A stretch of 64,000 bases of DNA from Daedaleopsis sinensis (taxonomy: Eukaryota > Basidiomycota > Agaricomycetes > Polyporales > Polyporaceae), in contig CM066311.1 in the NCBI GenBank assembly GCA_033807695.1, positions 62,001-126,000 on the forward strand. Reading direction: 5' to 3'. The notes beneath the pieces were generated by a model, which was given only the letters and a program-made list of their open reading frames with translations, had not been told where the DNA came from and did no database searches. Made by a program: the position numbers and the translations under genes. Positions 35,219-47,556 of this stretch are shown here, in pieces; the stretch's first letter is position 1; the number at the start of each line of letters is the position of its first letter.

Positions 35219-38200
35219 TCACAGCTCGTCGCGCTTGTGCCCATCCTCCGCACCCTCTCCGGCCGCGCCCGCAACGCTGGCGCCCTTCGCCTGCAGCTTG
35301 CGCGCGAACGCGGCGATCTCGCCGTCGTACACCTCCCACTCGGGGATCTGCCGCGCCCTGTCGAGCTTCGGCTCTTTCTGCAGGGGGGGTCAGCTGTCCG
35401 TGTCCAGAAAATCGCATGATGCACCCGCGGCAGGCTTACCGTGAGCGGGTTCTGGCACAGGTCGATAGTCTTTGCACGGTCGAGCCGATCTTTGCTGCCT
35501 GTGAGGGAGGTTAGCGCTGTGAGAAACCTGGGGGCTCCTGTGACTTACACCACGTCTCGCACTTGGTAGTTAGGGATGGATCAGTTGGCAAGTGCACGCT
35601 GTGCGGACGACACGGACGGACTCACCCATAGCCAGTCTTCTGGGAGGGAGAACTGCGATAGGGCCGGGCGTGAGCGCTCGCTCACGAGTATATGTGAATA
35701 TGGCAGTGAGGGCACTCACGATGGGCACTTCGCGCTGGAGGTTGTTCGGGAGGTCTGGGCGGGCCGCGGTCACATACCGTCGGGCGGACGGAACTGGGGG
35801 CGAGACGTACCTTGGTCGAGATTGGCGAGCGAGTGCGGGTCGGCAGAGAGCTGCTGGTAATGGCCGCGGAGCATGTCCTGGAACTCGCTGTCAATGAACG
35901 TCGTTATGTGCGCGCGTGTGCAGAGTACGTACTCCTGCTGCCAACTGTTAAGCAGGGGGGTCAGCGGACGTTGCGCTCCGGCCGATACAGTGCAGAACTG
36001 ACCTCACGGAACCGTACGAGGTCGATAACGTAGAGCGCACTAGGCTCGCATTCAGTGCATTAATCCAAAAGGGCACGTCGGATGCACGGACCTGATGTGG
36101 TAGGGCCGGCCGCGGAGGAAGTCCTTCCAGTACCCAGTCTTCCAGAACCGGAAGCCCTCGGTATCGGGGTTGTCGTCGCCCATAGGTGTGTAGCCGTACG
36201 GGGCGCCGTGGAGGTCGAGCTCGACGAGCTCCTTGAGGTCCGCGCGGACGATCTGGTCTGCGTCGACAAAGAGAACTTTCTTGAGGTCCATGGGGAAGAG
36301 CACGTCCAGGAAGAGGATCTTGTACGCCCAGATGATGCGCTGCTTCTCCTTCTGCGCCCGGAGCCAGGATGGCCACTTGTACGTGACGAGCTCGTACTGG
36401 AAGCCGTATTCGGCTGCGAAGTGCGGGATGAATTCCTGGGGACGATGTCTGAGAACGAGAAAGAGACAGTAGGGTTCAGAGCGAACAAGATACCTACCAA
36501 GAAGGATGGCGACAGGAAGTTCTCGATGAACCAGAACTTGACGCTGCTCTTCGTGTGGCGGAGGACGCTCAGGATCATGATAGATGCGAAGCGCTAGGTA
36601 AAGATGAAAGTATGAGGAAAGGTGACATCTGCCTTATCGTTGAGTGCCTGACCTCATACAAGTGACCTGAAGCCACCGTGAAGATATTTATCTCAGCCTG
36701 GCCGTCGTCGACAGGTACGATCGCCTTGCTCTCCTTCTCTTTCGAGCCGAACAACGAAGACATCCTGCACTGCCATGAGTTTCAGGTCTGCGGCGGAGGG
36801 TGAAAGTGGGCACGTACTTGTTCATAAGGGTCCCGACCAACCCAGCGTCCTGCGCGACATTCTCGCTCTGCACCTGCAGGACATCTAACAGCTCCATCCC
36901 AGGCACTCTTTGCAGTCGCGGGTACAGCGTCACCCCCTCGAAGCTCGTCACCGTCACCTCATCGCCCGCCTCGTCGACGGTCGGGCTGTTCCACCCCTCG
37001 TTCCCGACGCTCTCCATCTGGAAGATCTCTCTGCCCCGCCCCGGCCGGATCTCCAACTTGTACACACCCGGCTTTGTTTTGAACTGGAGGTATCCTAGGT
37101 TCGCCATAACGAGCGTGTCTGCGATCGGCGTCGAGTCGCTCGTCACGAGCTGCATCTGCAGACCGCGAGGGGCGGCGTTTGTCTCGGTCTCGCGCGCGTG
37201 ACCTTCGACTACGAGGTAGTCGAGGTCGAAAACAGCTTTGAGACCCTGCATGCGATCTGCGGGCGCGAGCATGTTGAGCTGGATGTTGTCGAGGTCGTAG
37301 ATGGCTTCTCGAGGTCGGATCAGCCAGGACTGAAGCGTGTCCATGGCAAGCGTGTAAATGGGCTCTACCGGAAGGCCAGTGAAGCGCGTTTTGGCGTTGA
37401 TCTCATTTCTACCTACATAGTCAGCGTCCGTCGCGTGCTGTACAAACTGAGACATACCCCTGCTCGTCGAACGCAAGTCGTGGACGCAGGTTGTAGCGAT
37501 AGAAGCGCTTGAGAGGGAGCTGTTGCGAACGTTTGACAAACATACCCGGTAGTATGGAAACGTTGACAACCGACCTCGTTGTACTTCGTCGGGTTGATGT
37601 GGAATTCGATGTATACACCCGGCATATTGCTAACCCACTGACGTACATCGTTGAGCGAATGGAAACGAAATCCAATGACCGTCGTACCTCGAACAAGCTG
37701 GCCCATTTCTGGGCGGTTTCAGTCAGAGGATCAACGAGGACCCCGAAATGGTACAGAGCAGTCGTGTTGTCTCCGATCGTGAATCCGCTAGTGAACGAGA
37801 ACGACTGAGTAAACACAACTATTGACGAGGGGAGCGGCCTACGTGTAAGTCCCGCTTAGAGTCTGATAATTCTTCACGCGCGGGCGCTGAGGCGTGTTGA
37901 ACAAGCCAGCTTGACTGGGATCTGGCAACTGGATGGAAGAGAGGATGGATGACGCGATCGACGTGATCTCAGCAGCCACCTCCCTATGTACTGGTCAGTG
38001 ATCCACTTAGGAACGGTGCGCGTGAACCTACTTGCTGGCCCCCTTCAGCGGCTCGTATACGTCGAGCAATGCTTCGTGCACCGGAAGGACACGCTTGTGG
38101 TTCTCGTACGCAACAAGCTCCGCGAAGTCCTCCGCGAGGAATTCCCCGGGCTTGATGGGCCCGACAAGCTATGACCGAATAGCAATAGGCGATTAGTTTC

Positions 38201-41200
38201 TGGCACAAGGGGAGCGGAACGCTGACGCTCGAAAGGAGACGTACCCGACCATTAACGACAAGACCTTGATCGCCTGGCTTTAGCTCGAGCTGCCTGACGA
38301 CGAGTCGACATGCAGTCAAGTACTTCAGGTACTCTTCGCCGGTGAACACCCCAGTGGTGGTGAGCTCGTCGTATTGCAAGGTCTCCTGGGCGTTCGAGCC
38401 TGCGGCAGCCACGTCGCCGAGATTGAGCTCCTTCAGAAGACGCCCTGGGGTTGCAAGGGAGAGGCGACCACGAGTGATGAGCTCAGCGAGCAAGCGGGAC
38501 GGGCCATCGAACTTGTCTGACTTGACAGAGGGGGAGATGGTCGCAGGGTTGTGGATGAACGAAACTCGTGCGAGGGAGCCAGGCGTCTGTGAGGCAGAGA
38601 TATCAATGAGTATGTACGCAAGGGGCGCAGGTTGTGCTCACCATCGACGCCAAAGCCTCCTTGATGAGCTGCCTGCTTTCTGCACTGTCGAAGTCAGCAA
38701 CGACGTAGGTCGTCAGCGGCACCTCCTCGGACTCCGCTATATGAGCGCGCATTGATCGTCAGTATCATCGCTTCTGCGCGAGCGCAAGAGACGAACGTGG
38801 GTACACGAATGCGCCAGCCGCGCTGCTCAGGCCATTGCCCTCGATGAGCTCCGGAAGGCTATAGATGCGCAAGCTGCCCGCCTTGTTCGATGGGTGAATG
38901 TACATGTTCCTGCGCTTCGCCGTTGTAGGCAGGTCGTAGAAGTATGTTGCTACCTGGTCTGCGTCTTCATCCGTAAGCTCCCCGCTGTACACTTTGTACT
39001 GCAGATGCTGAATATGCTCCGCAGACTCAGTCTGAAGGTATCGCAGGAAGTCCTAGCGCGCAACACATGAGCGACGCGGTTGATGAAAACAGAGCAAAAT
39101 CGGGGTCAGCTCACATCGTCCAAGTCGAAATGCTTTCCGTTGAAGAACACGTGTCCTTGCGAGGCAGAAGCGAGATCTGCACTCAAACGGGTTGCATACG
39201 CTTTCTGCTTCTCTAGGTCTCCTTCGGTGCCTTCGAGTATCTTGTCTAGATTACGCTCGGCGGTCTCTGCTAAGTCTTCTCTGCGCGCTAACAGTGCGTC
39301 GAACGCCGCACGAACTAACGAGAAATCGACCGATGGACTGAGTGTCTCTAGGGGTAAGTCACGTTGCGACAGCTGACACATCGACATGAGCCGCACGGAT
39401 GTCTAAGAGTGCGGTAAGAGCCTACCTTGTGGAGGAACGCCAATGCCTCTGCGGACCCGAAGTTCTCGAGTATGTAGTAGTACAGACGGGCCATGCGTGC
39501 ACCTGCATCTCAGGTCAACACGAGAGCAGCGACAATCGAGCTGAGAACGCACCATCCTCGGTCTCGACGAGCGGTGCGACACCCCAGCGGAACGGCATGC
39601 TGCGGCTAATGATCGTCTGCACGGTTGTCGCGATAAAGTCGATGCTGCTGAGTTGCGACAGGTCCACCGCGAGCACAACGTTCAGTATGTTGAACTTCAC
39701 CGCGGGGAATTGGCCAGGGTACATCGGGCGGAGAAGCTATGCGCGGATCGTGAGCTGGGAGAGGACGTATATGGATATTATACTTACGATTTTGAGGCTG
39801 CCGCCCCATCTCGCGTACCGGTCGTCCTTCTCAAAGTCGTTCAGCCAGCCGATAACGTTACCGCCCTCAGGCCGGTCGCTCGCGTCGAACAGCGCGTCCA
39901 GCGGGCCGGACTCGCTCTGCGCCTTCGCGATCTTTATGTGTGTGAGCAACTCTATGGCCTGTTCCGACGAGAGCCCGAGGGACTTGAGCGACAGCATGAT
40001 GCTGCGCTCGCGCCGCAGGAGACGGAGAAGACCGAACGGATTGAGGTCTCCTTCGTCGAGCGCAACGCCGTTCAGCCACGCCATGTTCACTCCTCCGCGC
40101 GCGCGGGGCTGGTTGGCAGCCAGCTCCTCGAGGAGGAGCGGATCGACGGCGACGCGGCGCGCGAGAGCACCCGCATAGCGCGGGAAGTTCTGCGCGAGGT
40201 ACTTCAGCGTTGAGAGCTTGTCTTCCGAGTCATAGATCAACTGCGCGGCCTGCAAGTCGATCTCTGTGGCAGACGAGGGTGAGTGGATGACAGCCATTTT
40301 TCGTAGACCACGTACGAAGAAGCTCCTCTTCAGTCAGCGGGAGAGTGACGTCCACGGTCTCGTCCACCGGATATTGCTGCAACAGGGTCACAATCGGGTC
40401 GGGCTCATCTGCTTGCCCTTCGGAGGTATGTGCTTCATCTGTGCCGCCCGAGCTCTGTAACCGATCGTCGACCGCGAGGTAGTCCATCTTCTTCAGGTCG
40501 AGAGCAACGCCATATCCCGACAAATAAGTTCGGTCTGCGGGGTTGCGGTCCGCAGGAGGAATCGGCCGGAACACGTAGGTGAGTCGCGGCGAAGGCGCGC
40601 GGGCTGCCTTGTACAAGTAGGAATGAAGTTCCCGGAAGTTGGGAGAGTCGAGCTCGGCGTAGAGTACAGCGGTCTGTGGTGGGGCTTCGAGAACACGTAT
40701 GGGGTCTGGCACAGCGTGGTCGAACGAAAGCAACTTCGGAAATAGGTGAGATGCTGTCCTGTTTGCAAAGGTGTTTAGGGTACGTCTCCTGTCTTTCGCC
40801 TTGCTGAGACGCGCCCTAACCGGCTGAACGAGAGCCTGGTTTAACGGGCATCAAAAGAGGTGGAACGTACGTGTTATCTGAGCTAGGTTTCAACCCTTCA
40901 ATAGTTTCTGTTCCCACCAGCCGCGCGAGGGCTTCTGCGTCGCATACGACTTGCCCGTACCAGTCAACCCACGAGCCGCAATCCTCTGTGTGACGATTCC
41001 GTCTTGCAGCTTGATGATCGTCGTAATACTGGTAGAACGCCTCTAGCTTCGGACTCGCAGAGTGCAACGCGACGTGCATTTCGGCGGCGACGTATGCGCC
41101 GGGCTGCGCAAGATAATCCAGGGCGAGCGCCGTCTCGAAAACATGCTGGTGTGCATCCTTGGGGGAAAGATGGTGCTGGAGCGGAAATGCCTCGGGGTCT

Positions 41201-41608
41201 GTGAGAGCATCGAGTAGTGGAAAGAAGGCCCCCGGCTCTTCGATTGCAACCGACTCCCTAAGTAAGTGTTAGTACTGAAGTGACGCATACTTAGACAATA
41301 CAGAGAGAAGTTTCTGGAACGGTTGCAGAATCACATAATCCTCTACCACCGGGTCCTAGAGGTCGTCTTGACACCAAACGATCCTCCGATCCTCCGCAAG
41401 GCTCGCCACAGGTTCTAGAGGTCGTCTTGACACCAAACTATCCCCCGACCCTCCGCGAAGCATCCCATCGCATATAATTCCGTACTCACAGACTCTCCAA
41501 TAGTGCAGGAGTTCTAGGCCATGACGACCGGAGTTCGATGTTCACGGGAGGCTTTCCTGCAGTTGTAACGAGAGCCCAGATCAAGACCGGGAACAACGCC
41601 CCTAGCAT
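35219..41608 (-). CDS. UGGT: UDP-glucose:glycoprotein glucosyltransferase (ER folding sensor)
   Basis: About 20 exons with short introns. UGGT reglucosylates misfolded N-glycoproteins in the ER lumen, using UDP-glucose, so that they rebind calnexin. N-terminus (41608-41490): signal peptide [18 protein letters not shown], then [12 protein letters not shown], typical of the family. Next comes the large thioredoxin-like folding-sensor region (for example [49 protein letters not shown]). The C-terminal GT24 catalytic domain has [62 protein letters not shown] (the DxD metal/UDP site, about 36270), [16 protein letters not shown] and [11 protein letters not shown]. It closes with [20 protein letters not shown] and [11 protein letters not shown] and ends HKRDEL, an ER-retrieval signal. 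The first intron (41258-41489) is long for this gene and carries a duplication. Nearly all exons were read directly; a few internal junctions are approximate. Confidence 0.95.
41352..41459. repeat. imperfect ~49-bp direct repeat in UGGT intron 1
   Basis: Two copies (41352-41400 and 41411-41459) share CTAGAGGTCGTCTTGACACC and then diverge slightly, separated by ten bases. Both lie inside the first intron of the UGGT gene, which explains why that intron is several times longer than the others. Confidence 0.85.
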
Positions 41609-41874
41609 AGAGTCAAGAGAAGAAAAAGCCCTGAGCGCTGAGCACCGAAAAGCAATCACCGAGATGCCTTCGTCGTGGTGGTGGTGGTTGATGGAGGAGG
41701 AGGAGGAGTGTACCTGCTGGTACTGACGTCGACTTTGACAAGCGCTGGATCTGCCACGTCCGCTGTCGCGGTCACGTGTACGACGCGGACGCATCTATTC
41801 CAATTTCCACTAAGTACTGTAGTCTGAGTTGTGAGTACTTTCTGAGATCTAAGCATTCGGGTGTCGCGATCGCA

Positions 41875-42063
41875 CTATTCGTACAAGTACATCGCGCTCA
41901 GGGAGCGGTGGGTAACTGGAATACACTCCAGCGGCTGGTAAAAGTTGTAGGCGTCTTCATTCAACGGAGACTGCCGGCCCGCGAGCGTCCAACGAGGCGC
42001 GCGTGCCTCCTCAACGTTGAACCCCTTGTTGATCTTATTGATCACCAGCTTCAAGTCGCCACC
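41875..42063 (-). CDS. orphan exon in the UGGT/F-box divergent promoter
   Basis: An open stretch of 62 codons begins right after a TATAG splice acceptor and ends at TAG. It reads GGDLKLVINKINKGFNVEEA at its start and SLSAMYLYE at its end, with HRS and PLNEDAYNFYQPLE between. The residue mix (aromatic pairs, charged helix, no low complexity) looks like real protein, but I do not recognise it. It sits 267 bases upstream of the UGGT start and 78 bases from the F-box start on the other strand, leaving almost no room for a 5' part. A minimal first exon (MYCSQSV, donor GTATGT at about 42099) would need an intron of only about 36 bases. It may be the last exon of a small gene, a truncated relic, or an alternative upstream exon. 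Confidence 0.4.
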   Translation of the reverse strand, partial: GGDLKLVINKINKGFNVEEARAPRWTLAGRQSPLNEDAYNFYQPLECIPVTHRSLSAMYLYE

Positions 42064-42140
42064 CTATACATGATACTATCACTACCTCTCCTTACATACA
42101 ACACTCTGCGAGCAGTACATGGTCTTTGAACATCGCATCT

Positions 42141-44127
42141 ATGGATCCGACAGAACTCACAACATCGACTTCACTGTTACTCGACACCAAAACCTACTGG
42201 GTAGATGTCGTATCAAATCATATAGACGGGTTAGAGGAGCTCGAGTGGGCAAGCTCTCAACTGGTCGACATGGTGTCAAGGCTTCGATCCAAAGACTTGC
42301 ATACGTATGTCTCTCCCAGTCTATATCACTGATGTGAGGCTCTTAACACGGCTTTTCAGCGATCTCAACGATATTGTACGTTCGCTTCGATTTTCCCATT
42401 TACCCTAGGAGATCACCGCAGATTGACCATGTCATTGGTAGATTGGTTGTCTCGACATAACCCTGCAGCGTGCAACCGCTATCATTAGAAAGCTATCGAA
42501 CGGCTCTCGTCCGATCAACCGTTTGCCTACAGAGATACTCCAGCATATTTTCTCTCTGGTTCCAAAACGACATTCCTGTACCGAGGATGATACTCAAATC
42601 CACTGGCCTTTCGGACCTCTTTCCTTTGCTCACCTCGAGGTGATCACCCAAGTTTGCAAGCACTGGCATGACCTCGTTGCCAGAGCACCGACTCTATGGT
42701 CGAGATACCGACACACGCCTAGTGGACTTGCTAAACCTCCCGCTTCGTTCGCGATTCGCTCCGCTACAGCACTTATAGACGTCTACTCCCTGAACGCCCC
42801 CTTTCAGAAGCACTTGGAGAAGCTCATCCGCAGTGAAAGCCACAGAATCCGGCAGATACATCTCCGAAGGATCCGCATTGCGGACTCGGACGTACTGTTG
42901 TCGACCCTCGGAACGCTAGACCTTGAGTCTTTGAAGCATTGTTCCATAGAGCTACCACCCGTCATAGACCAAGATCTACATGCACCCCTCTTGACAGTCT
43001 CAACCGCCTCCCGCCTCCGTTCCCTACGCGTGCAGAGTCTATCAATTTTGCCCGCCCAGAAATTCCACTCCCTGACGCGTCTCGTTCTATCTTCACATCA
43101 TACACCATTTGATGTGGGCGTGGGCTCGGAAGCAAGTGGGTGGGACGTTCTGCATCTCCTCAAGCTCCTCGCTGGTGCCCCGAAGCTGGAGGTCCTACAC
43201 CTTTGCCGAATGAGGACGCGTGGTGGCACGGAGTCACGGCTGCCGCGGGTGGTTCTTGACCACTTACGATACCTTTCCTACGACTCTCCCACCATGGATG
43301 TCCCTTCGCTCACCGCCTTACTCTCGAACATTCACATTCCCGCGGAATGCCGCGTCTATATCGACTACATCCTCGTCTCTGTGACATCGTCTGCCGACAT
43401 CTCCTCCTTGATCCATTCGCTGTCTGGCAGCATGTCGCTGTACAAACGGGCGACTATACACTTCGGATATCAGGCGGCCAGAGTCGAGCTACCGAGTATC
43501 ACTTCTGACCAAAGTGGGCGCGGTGGTGGCGCCTGTATTGTGTTTAGGATCGAGCACAATAATGATAGTTTCGGGGACCTCATCGCCTCCCTCGCCTTCT
43601 TGGAGCAATCCGAGGAGGTCCGTATCAACATCGACGGCTACGAAGAGCGAAGCGCTGAGCGAGCCTTGTGGATCGTGTCCTCCCTCGTCAATGTCCGCAG
43701 GCTCGCGCTCTCCTTCAAGTGGTCGTTCAGCCCGCAGTACCGCTACTCCTTCAGCACCGTCCTGACACCGCTCTACCAATACGAGTCAAACACAGAGCCC
43801 GCCTGTCCTGACCTGCAGGACCTCGACATCTACGTGGTCAGGTCCATCGATGAGATGACGTGGAACATTGCGGACATGCTGGCAGTGCGCGCCGCGCGCA
43901 ATAAATCCATCCGACGGCTCGTGCTGTACACCACAGATCCGGCGCATAGCTTGGATCTCAGCAGCCATGTCACCGAATATGCCTCGAAGAAATTCGCCTT
44001 TCTCTCAACGTCCTGGGACGAGTGGCCTGACGTCCCGGACGACCCTCAGACTCGGACTGCGGATGGCGACGGCGGCGGGTCGCGCGATGGAGTCGAGCCT
44101 ATCGGTTGGGACTGGACGACTTGGTGA
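42141..44127 (+). CDS. F-box/LRR protein with N-terminal helix, 3 exons
   Basis: Exons 42141-42304, 42360-42375 and 42469-44127 splice in frame to 612 aa. Exon 1 starts MDPTELTTSTSLLLDTKTYW and encodes a helical stretch. The 16-base second exon (DLNDI) and RATAIIRKLSNGSRPINRLP lead into the F-box LPTEILQHIFSLVPKRHS... ending in VCKHWHDLVARAPTLWSRY. This order (helix, short linker, LPTEILxxIF, TLWS) is the standard agaricomycete F-box type. Diverged leucine-rich repeats fill the rest (LGTLDLESLKHCSIELPPV, SRLRSLRVQSLSILPAQKFH, APKLEVLHLCRMRTRG). Expected role: substrate receptor of an SCF ubiquitin ligase. A possible extra microexon in the second intron (about 42421-42436) breaks frame and was not used. 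It is transcribed divergently from UGGT and is the only full gene on the plus strand. Confidence 0.87.
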
Positions 44128-44430
44128 GGTCAGGATGACAGCCGACGTTTCACGGCGGCGATAGTTCGATGAATGAATGAGTACCGTGTAGAGAGACTCG
44201 GACGATGGACTTGACACAGGGTTTGTCTAAGACGACGAGACTGGTGTTCCTCTACATGGGTCTGTGGTCGGATTTTTAACTATCGCGTACTAGGACAAAA
44301 CAAAATATGAAGTGTTAAATGCCACGAAACTGACTGGCCTGTTTGTATGTTATCAACACAACGCACAAGTATCGATTGAAGTGCCTCACATCATCGCGAA
44401 TCGACTGACGTCTCCGCGCGTCACAAAGAC
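44128..44430. other. convergent 3' intergenic region
   Basis: About 300 bases between the stop of the plus-strand F-box gene and the stop of the minus-strand module gene. It should hold both 3' untranslated regions. No gene seen. Confidence 0.5.
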
Positions 44431-47030
44431 TCAATGTTGGTCGCGCTTGATTCTCTGTAGAGCAATAATGAGCATGGCTCCGAACTTACCATAAGCGAGA
44501 AAGCATACCTTGCGCGGACGCACATCACTGCCCCCATGTCTGTCCTTCTCCCCGGAGTAACTTGCACGCATACGACCCTTGCCCTTGCCAGCACTGTACG
44601 TAGACTCTTCTGATTTGTACGCATAGGAATTCGTTGGATGACCTGTGAAGATTAGGAGTAGTCAGCAGTGCTATTGTGATAGGCTTGGCATGTGCGTTAC
44701 TCATGTCCAGCGCAGAAACGGATGAAGTGGCTGCGTGGGCAACTATTGCGTCACTGCCATGCATTCGCATATTGAAGGATGGCAACAAAGAGCTCTGCTG
44801 CTGCATCATGCTCGTAGGTCGCCCGCCGTGAGCGTGTGGATGTGCCGCTGGTGGTGGGCTGTGTGGAGTACGTCCTGGTCCTGGCGGTACTGAGGACATC
44901 CCACAAAGCTGGGTTGTCGAAACCCGGTAGTAACCTGAGCTGTGATGCTGGGAAGTGAAACCTGTCATGCCGGGCGGGGACGCGGACGCGAGACCTGAGT
45001 TGTAAGGCTGTTCTTCTGACCCATCCTCATTGTCGTCAACTTGTGCATCCTCACTGGTAGGCTCTCTCTGCCGGCGTCCACTGGCAATTTGAGGTAGCCA
45101 TGTATCACCACTGGCGAGTAGCGGCGAAGACACGATGCCAGGTTCTCCCCCAGACGGTGAAGACATAAGAGGAATCGCGGCAGGGAAGTAGTGTGGATAG
45201 GCATGGTTGCTTTGCATCGCGTTCTCCGGGAGACTGTCCAGAAGCCTCTGTTGGGACTTCGGACTAGGAAGGCGCAAGTCAGGCAATGAACCGGGGAGTG
45301 GCGAACAGGATCGTGATCGCACACGCGAAGCCCAGCGTGAGCGAGGACGGTTGGGAGAGATGGGCGAGCTACGCTTCCTTCGGGGCCCCGCCGTATAGAC
45401 GGTCGGAGCGAGCACATTTGGCACATATGGCAGTGACGTGGAGGTGAAGATTTCATGATCTGGATCGCTAGAAGATAACATCCCAACTGCCACGGACGGA
45501 ACCCATCAGCATCGAAGACTCGCCTGGGAGGTCGAGGAATTGCGCACCTCCGTGAGCAACAGTCAGCTCTGGCTTGTGGAGAGCCAGTAGATTTGATATG
45601 TTGCACAAATCGTCCTCTCCCTGAAATGCAGGGAGTCAGCCGTAATCGACAGAGAGGGTTTCGAGTCAACTAACAAACCCGAGGCGCCGTACGTCCTCGT
45701 CGGATGCAATCGCGCAGGAAGCATCGGTCTCCTGTTGCATATTTCAGTGTAACACGTGCAGGAAGGACAGGTGGACACCGACATCGAGAATATAGTTCAG
45801 GAGTTCGTCGACTGGATCGAAGGACTGGACCAAGGTTTCAGAATTGATATCACCAGTGGCCACCGTAGCGGAACTATAACATACGACATACCTCAGGGTG
45901 TCCTCGAGCAGGTATAGCGTCAATTTCAAACTCGTCTAACGAGAAATCCGGCGTCTTGTCCGCGAGAGAGGTTTCTCCATCAGCATCCCGGAGTGACACA
46001 TCTGCGTCCGTTTTGTCCTCAGGCGACGGAGAGCGATTCAGCGAGGGTTCAGCAGATGCTGCCCGGATGACCTTGGGTGCGAATACACGTCGACGCTTGA
46101 GTTTGTAATAATGCAAGAAAATGCATTGATCGTGCTTCAGGTCGGGCGGCTGAGTTTGATGCCCATTGCGCATGCCACCTGGCATGACCTCTTGGATGGC
46201 GCCCCCAGAGGCACATTGAGCAGGAGCGGGAGCGCGCTTCGGACCGCACCCCGATGTTCAACAGATATAGATGTCTCCTGTGCGCCCCCAACGGAGAACG
46301 CGGCCTTCGCCAACGGCCCAAACTCGCCCCCAAAGACGATCTCGCCTTCGCGCGCGCGGTGCGTTACCGCCGCGAGAGCCCATTCCGCCGTCTTGACCCA
46401 GCCGGAGACGAACAGGATGTCGTCCTGCGGGATGTCTAAGCGGCAGACATCTCGAGCAAAACGATACCATTGGTCATGGTTATGTGCAATGCACTGCTTG
46501 AGGTCCTTGCAAGGGTGGAGCGCCTCGCGGGTCGCATCGTGCTTGAGGACGAGCATCGCGCCCTGCTCATCGGCACACTTGAAGCGCAGCTTTCCGGACA
46601 CAGTAAGGATAGGCAGCGCCGCACCAACCTCGCTATTAAGGCACAGATCAGCTAAAGGATCGTGTCGGTGATAAACGGAAGACTTACGCGGAGGCTTCTA
46701 TGTTCATCGCAGTGACACTCTTGCTGCATATCGGACCCGCTTCTAGGGCATTTGAGCGTCGATGAAGGAGCTTGGCTGGGAATTTGAAGGGTTCATAGGA
46801 GTCTGGCACCCCGCACTGCTCGTGGATAGGATGATCAGGGGGAGAGTTGCGTTAAATAGACGGTAGAAACCGCCGTCTAAGACGTAGCCGACATCGCCAA
46901 TGAGCACTTCTCCTGACTCTGTAGGCTCGGGCTCCCAGAGCGGGTATCCGTGGCCCCGCGAGAACAAGAGTTTCGTGTAGATGTCGCAAGCGAGGCCCGT
47001 TGCACGGAGAGGCCGGAAGGAGGTTGAGGG
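44431..47030 (-). CDS. agaricomycete N-terminal module with disordered tail; frame break in exon 1
   Basis: Paralogue of the N-terminal half of the WD40 fusion at 22898-25562. Matching landmarks in order: [64 protein letters not shown] / [39 protein letters not shown] and [12 protein letters not shown]. Instead of WD40 blades the tail is long, Pro/Ser/Gln-rich and probably disordered ([27 protein letters not shown]), and closes with a basic exon [14 protein letters not shown] / GKGKGRMRA. Two defects: after LFNATL the frame shifts by one base at a C run (46838-46842 on the plus strand) and homology continues in the other frame; and no in-frame ATG lies between the preceding TAG (also a possible splice acceptor) and the first conserved residues. 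It is either a young pseudogene, a gene with an unread 5' exon plus a one-base sequence error, or both. Confidence 0.65.
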
Positions 47031-47556
47031 CTAAGTGCGAAAGAGGGAGCGAGATAGCAGCAGCGGCACGACGACAAGCATTGAGGGGGACCTTGGTACA
47101 GGCGCACCGCCTTGCTATGGTCGCTACTCGCACTCTCAGGGTTGTCAGATGGTGATAGTACAAAGAATACCTTCGAAACTCACTTATAGTTAGACCCTAC
47201 TACTATTGAAGAAGCAAGCCCTATACATAGAGAATATCATGACTGATCATCTAGACGCAAAGAGAGGATGGATGCTTACGGGGGTCGACAATCGTGCGAT
47301 ATATCTGCAGAGCTGAGAGTAGCGATGACATGTAGTATAGCATAACATCATCTTATCTCCTTCCTGCAGCAGCTGATTCCGAGATAATCACTGGCAGAGG
47401 TCAGTCGTGCTTCATTAGGGTCTTCCAGGGAAGCTACCAGTTCTTTGCATTCCGAATGTTGACCGTTCTCAGGTGCGAGTCACTGAGCGATAGGAACTAT
47501 CCGCTTGTGAGTGTTAGAATCGCCGACGCCTACTATCAAGCTATACGATACATCGA
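47031..47556. other. intergenic, no gene seen
   Basis: About 520 bases. It should contain any upstream exon and promoter of the module gene and the 3' untranslated region of the next F-box gene. I could not read a first exon for the module gene here. Confidence 0.5.

Noticed and set aside
36082..36597. 171-codon plus-strand frame opposite the UGGT catalytic domain
   Set aside because: Antisense shadow of conserved UGGT exons.
42421..42436. Extra microexon (IDHVI) in the second intron of the plus-strand F-box gene
   Set aside because: Including it breaks the frame before the F-box; skipping it gives an exact 612-aa frame.
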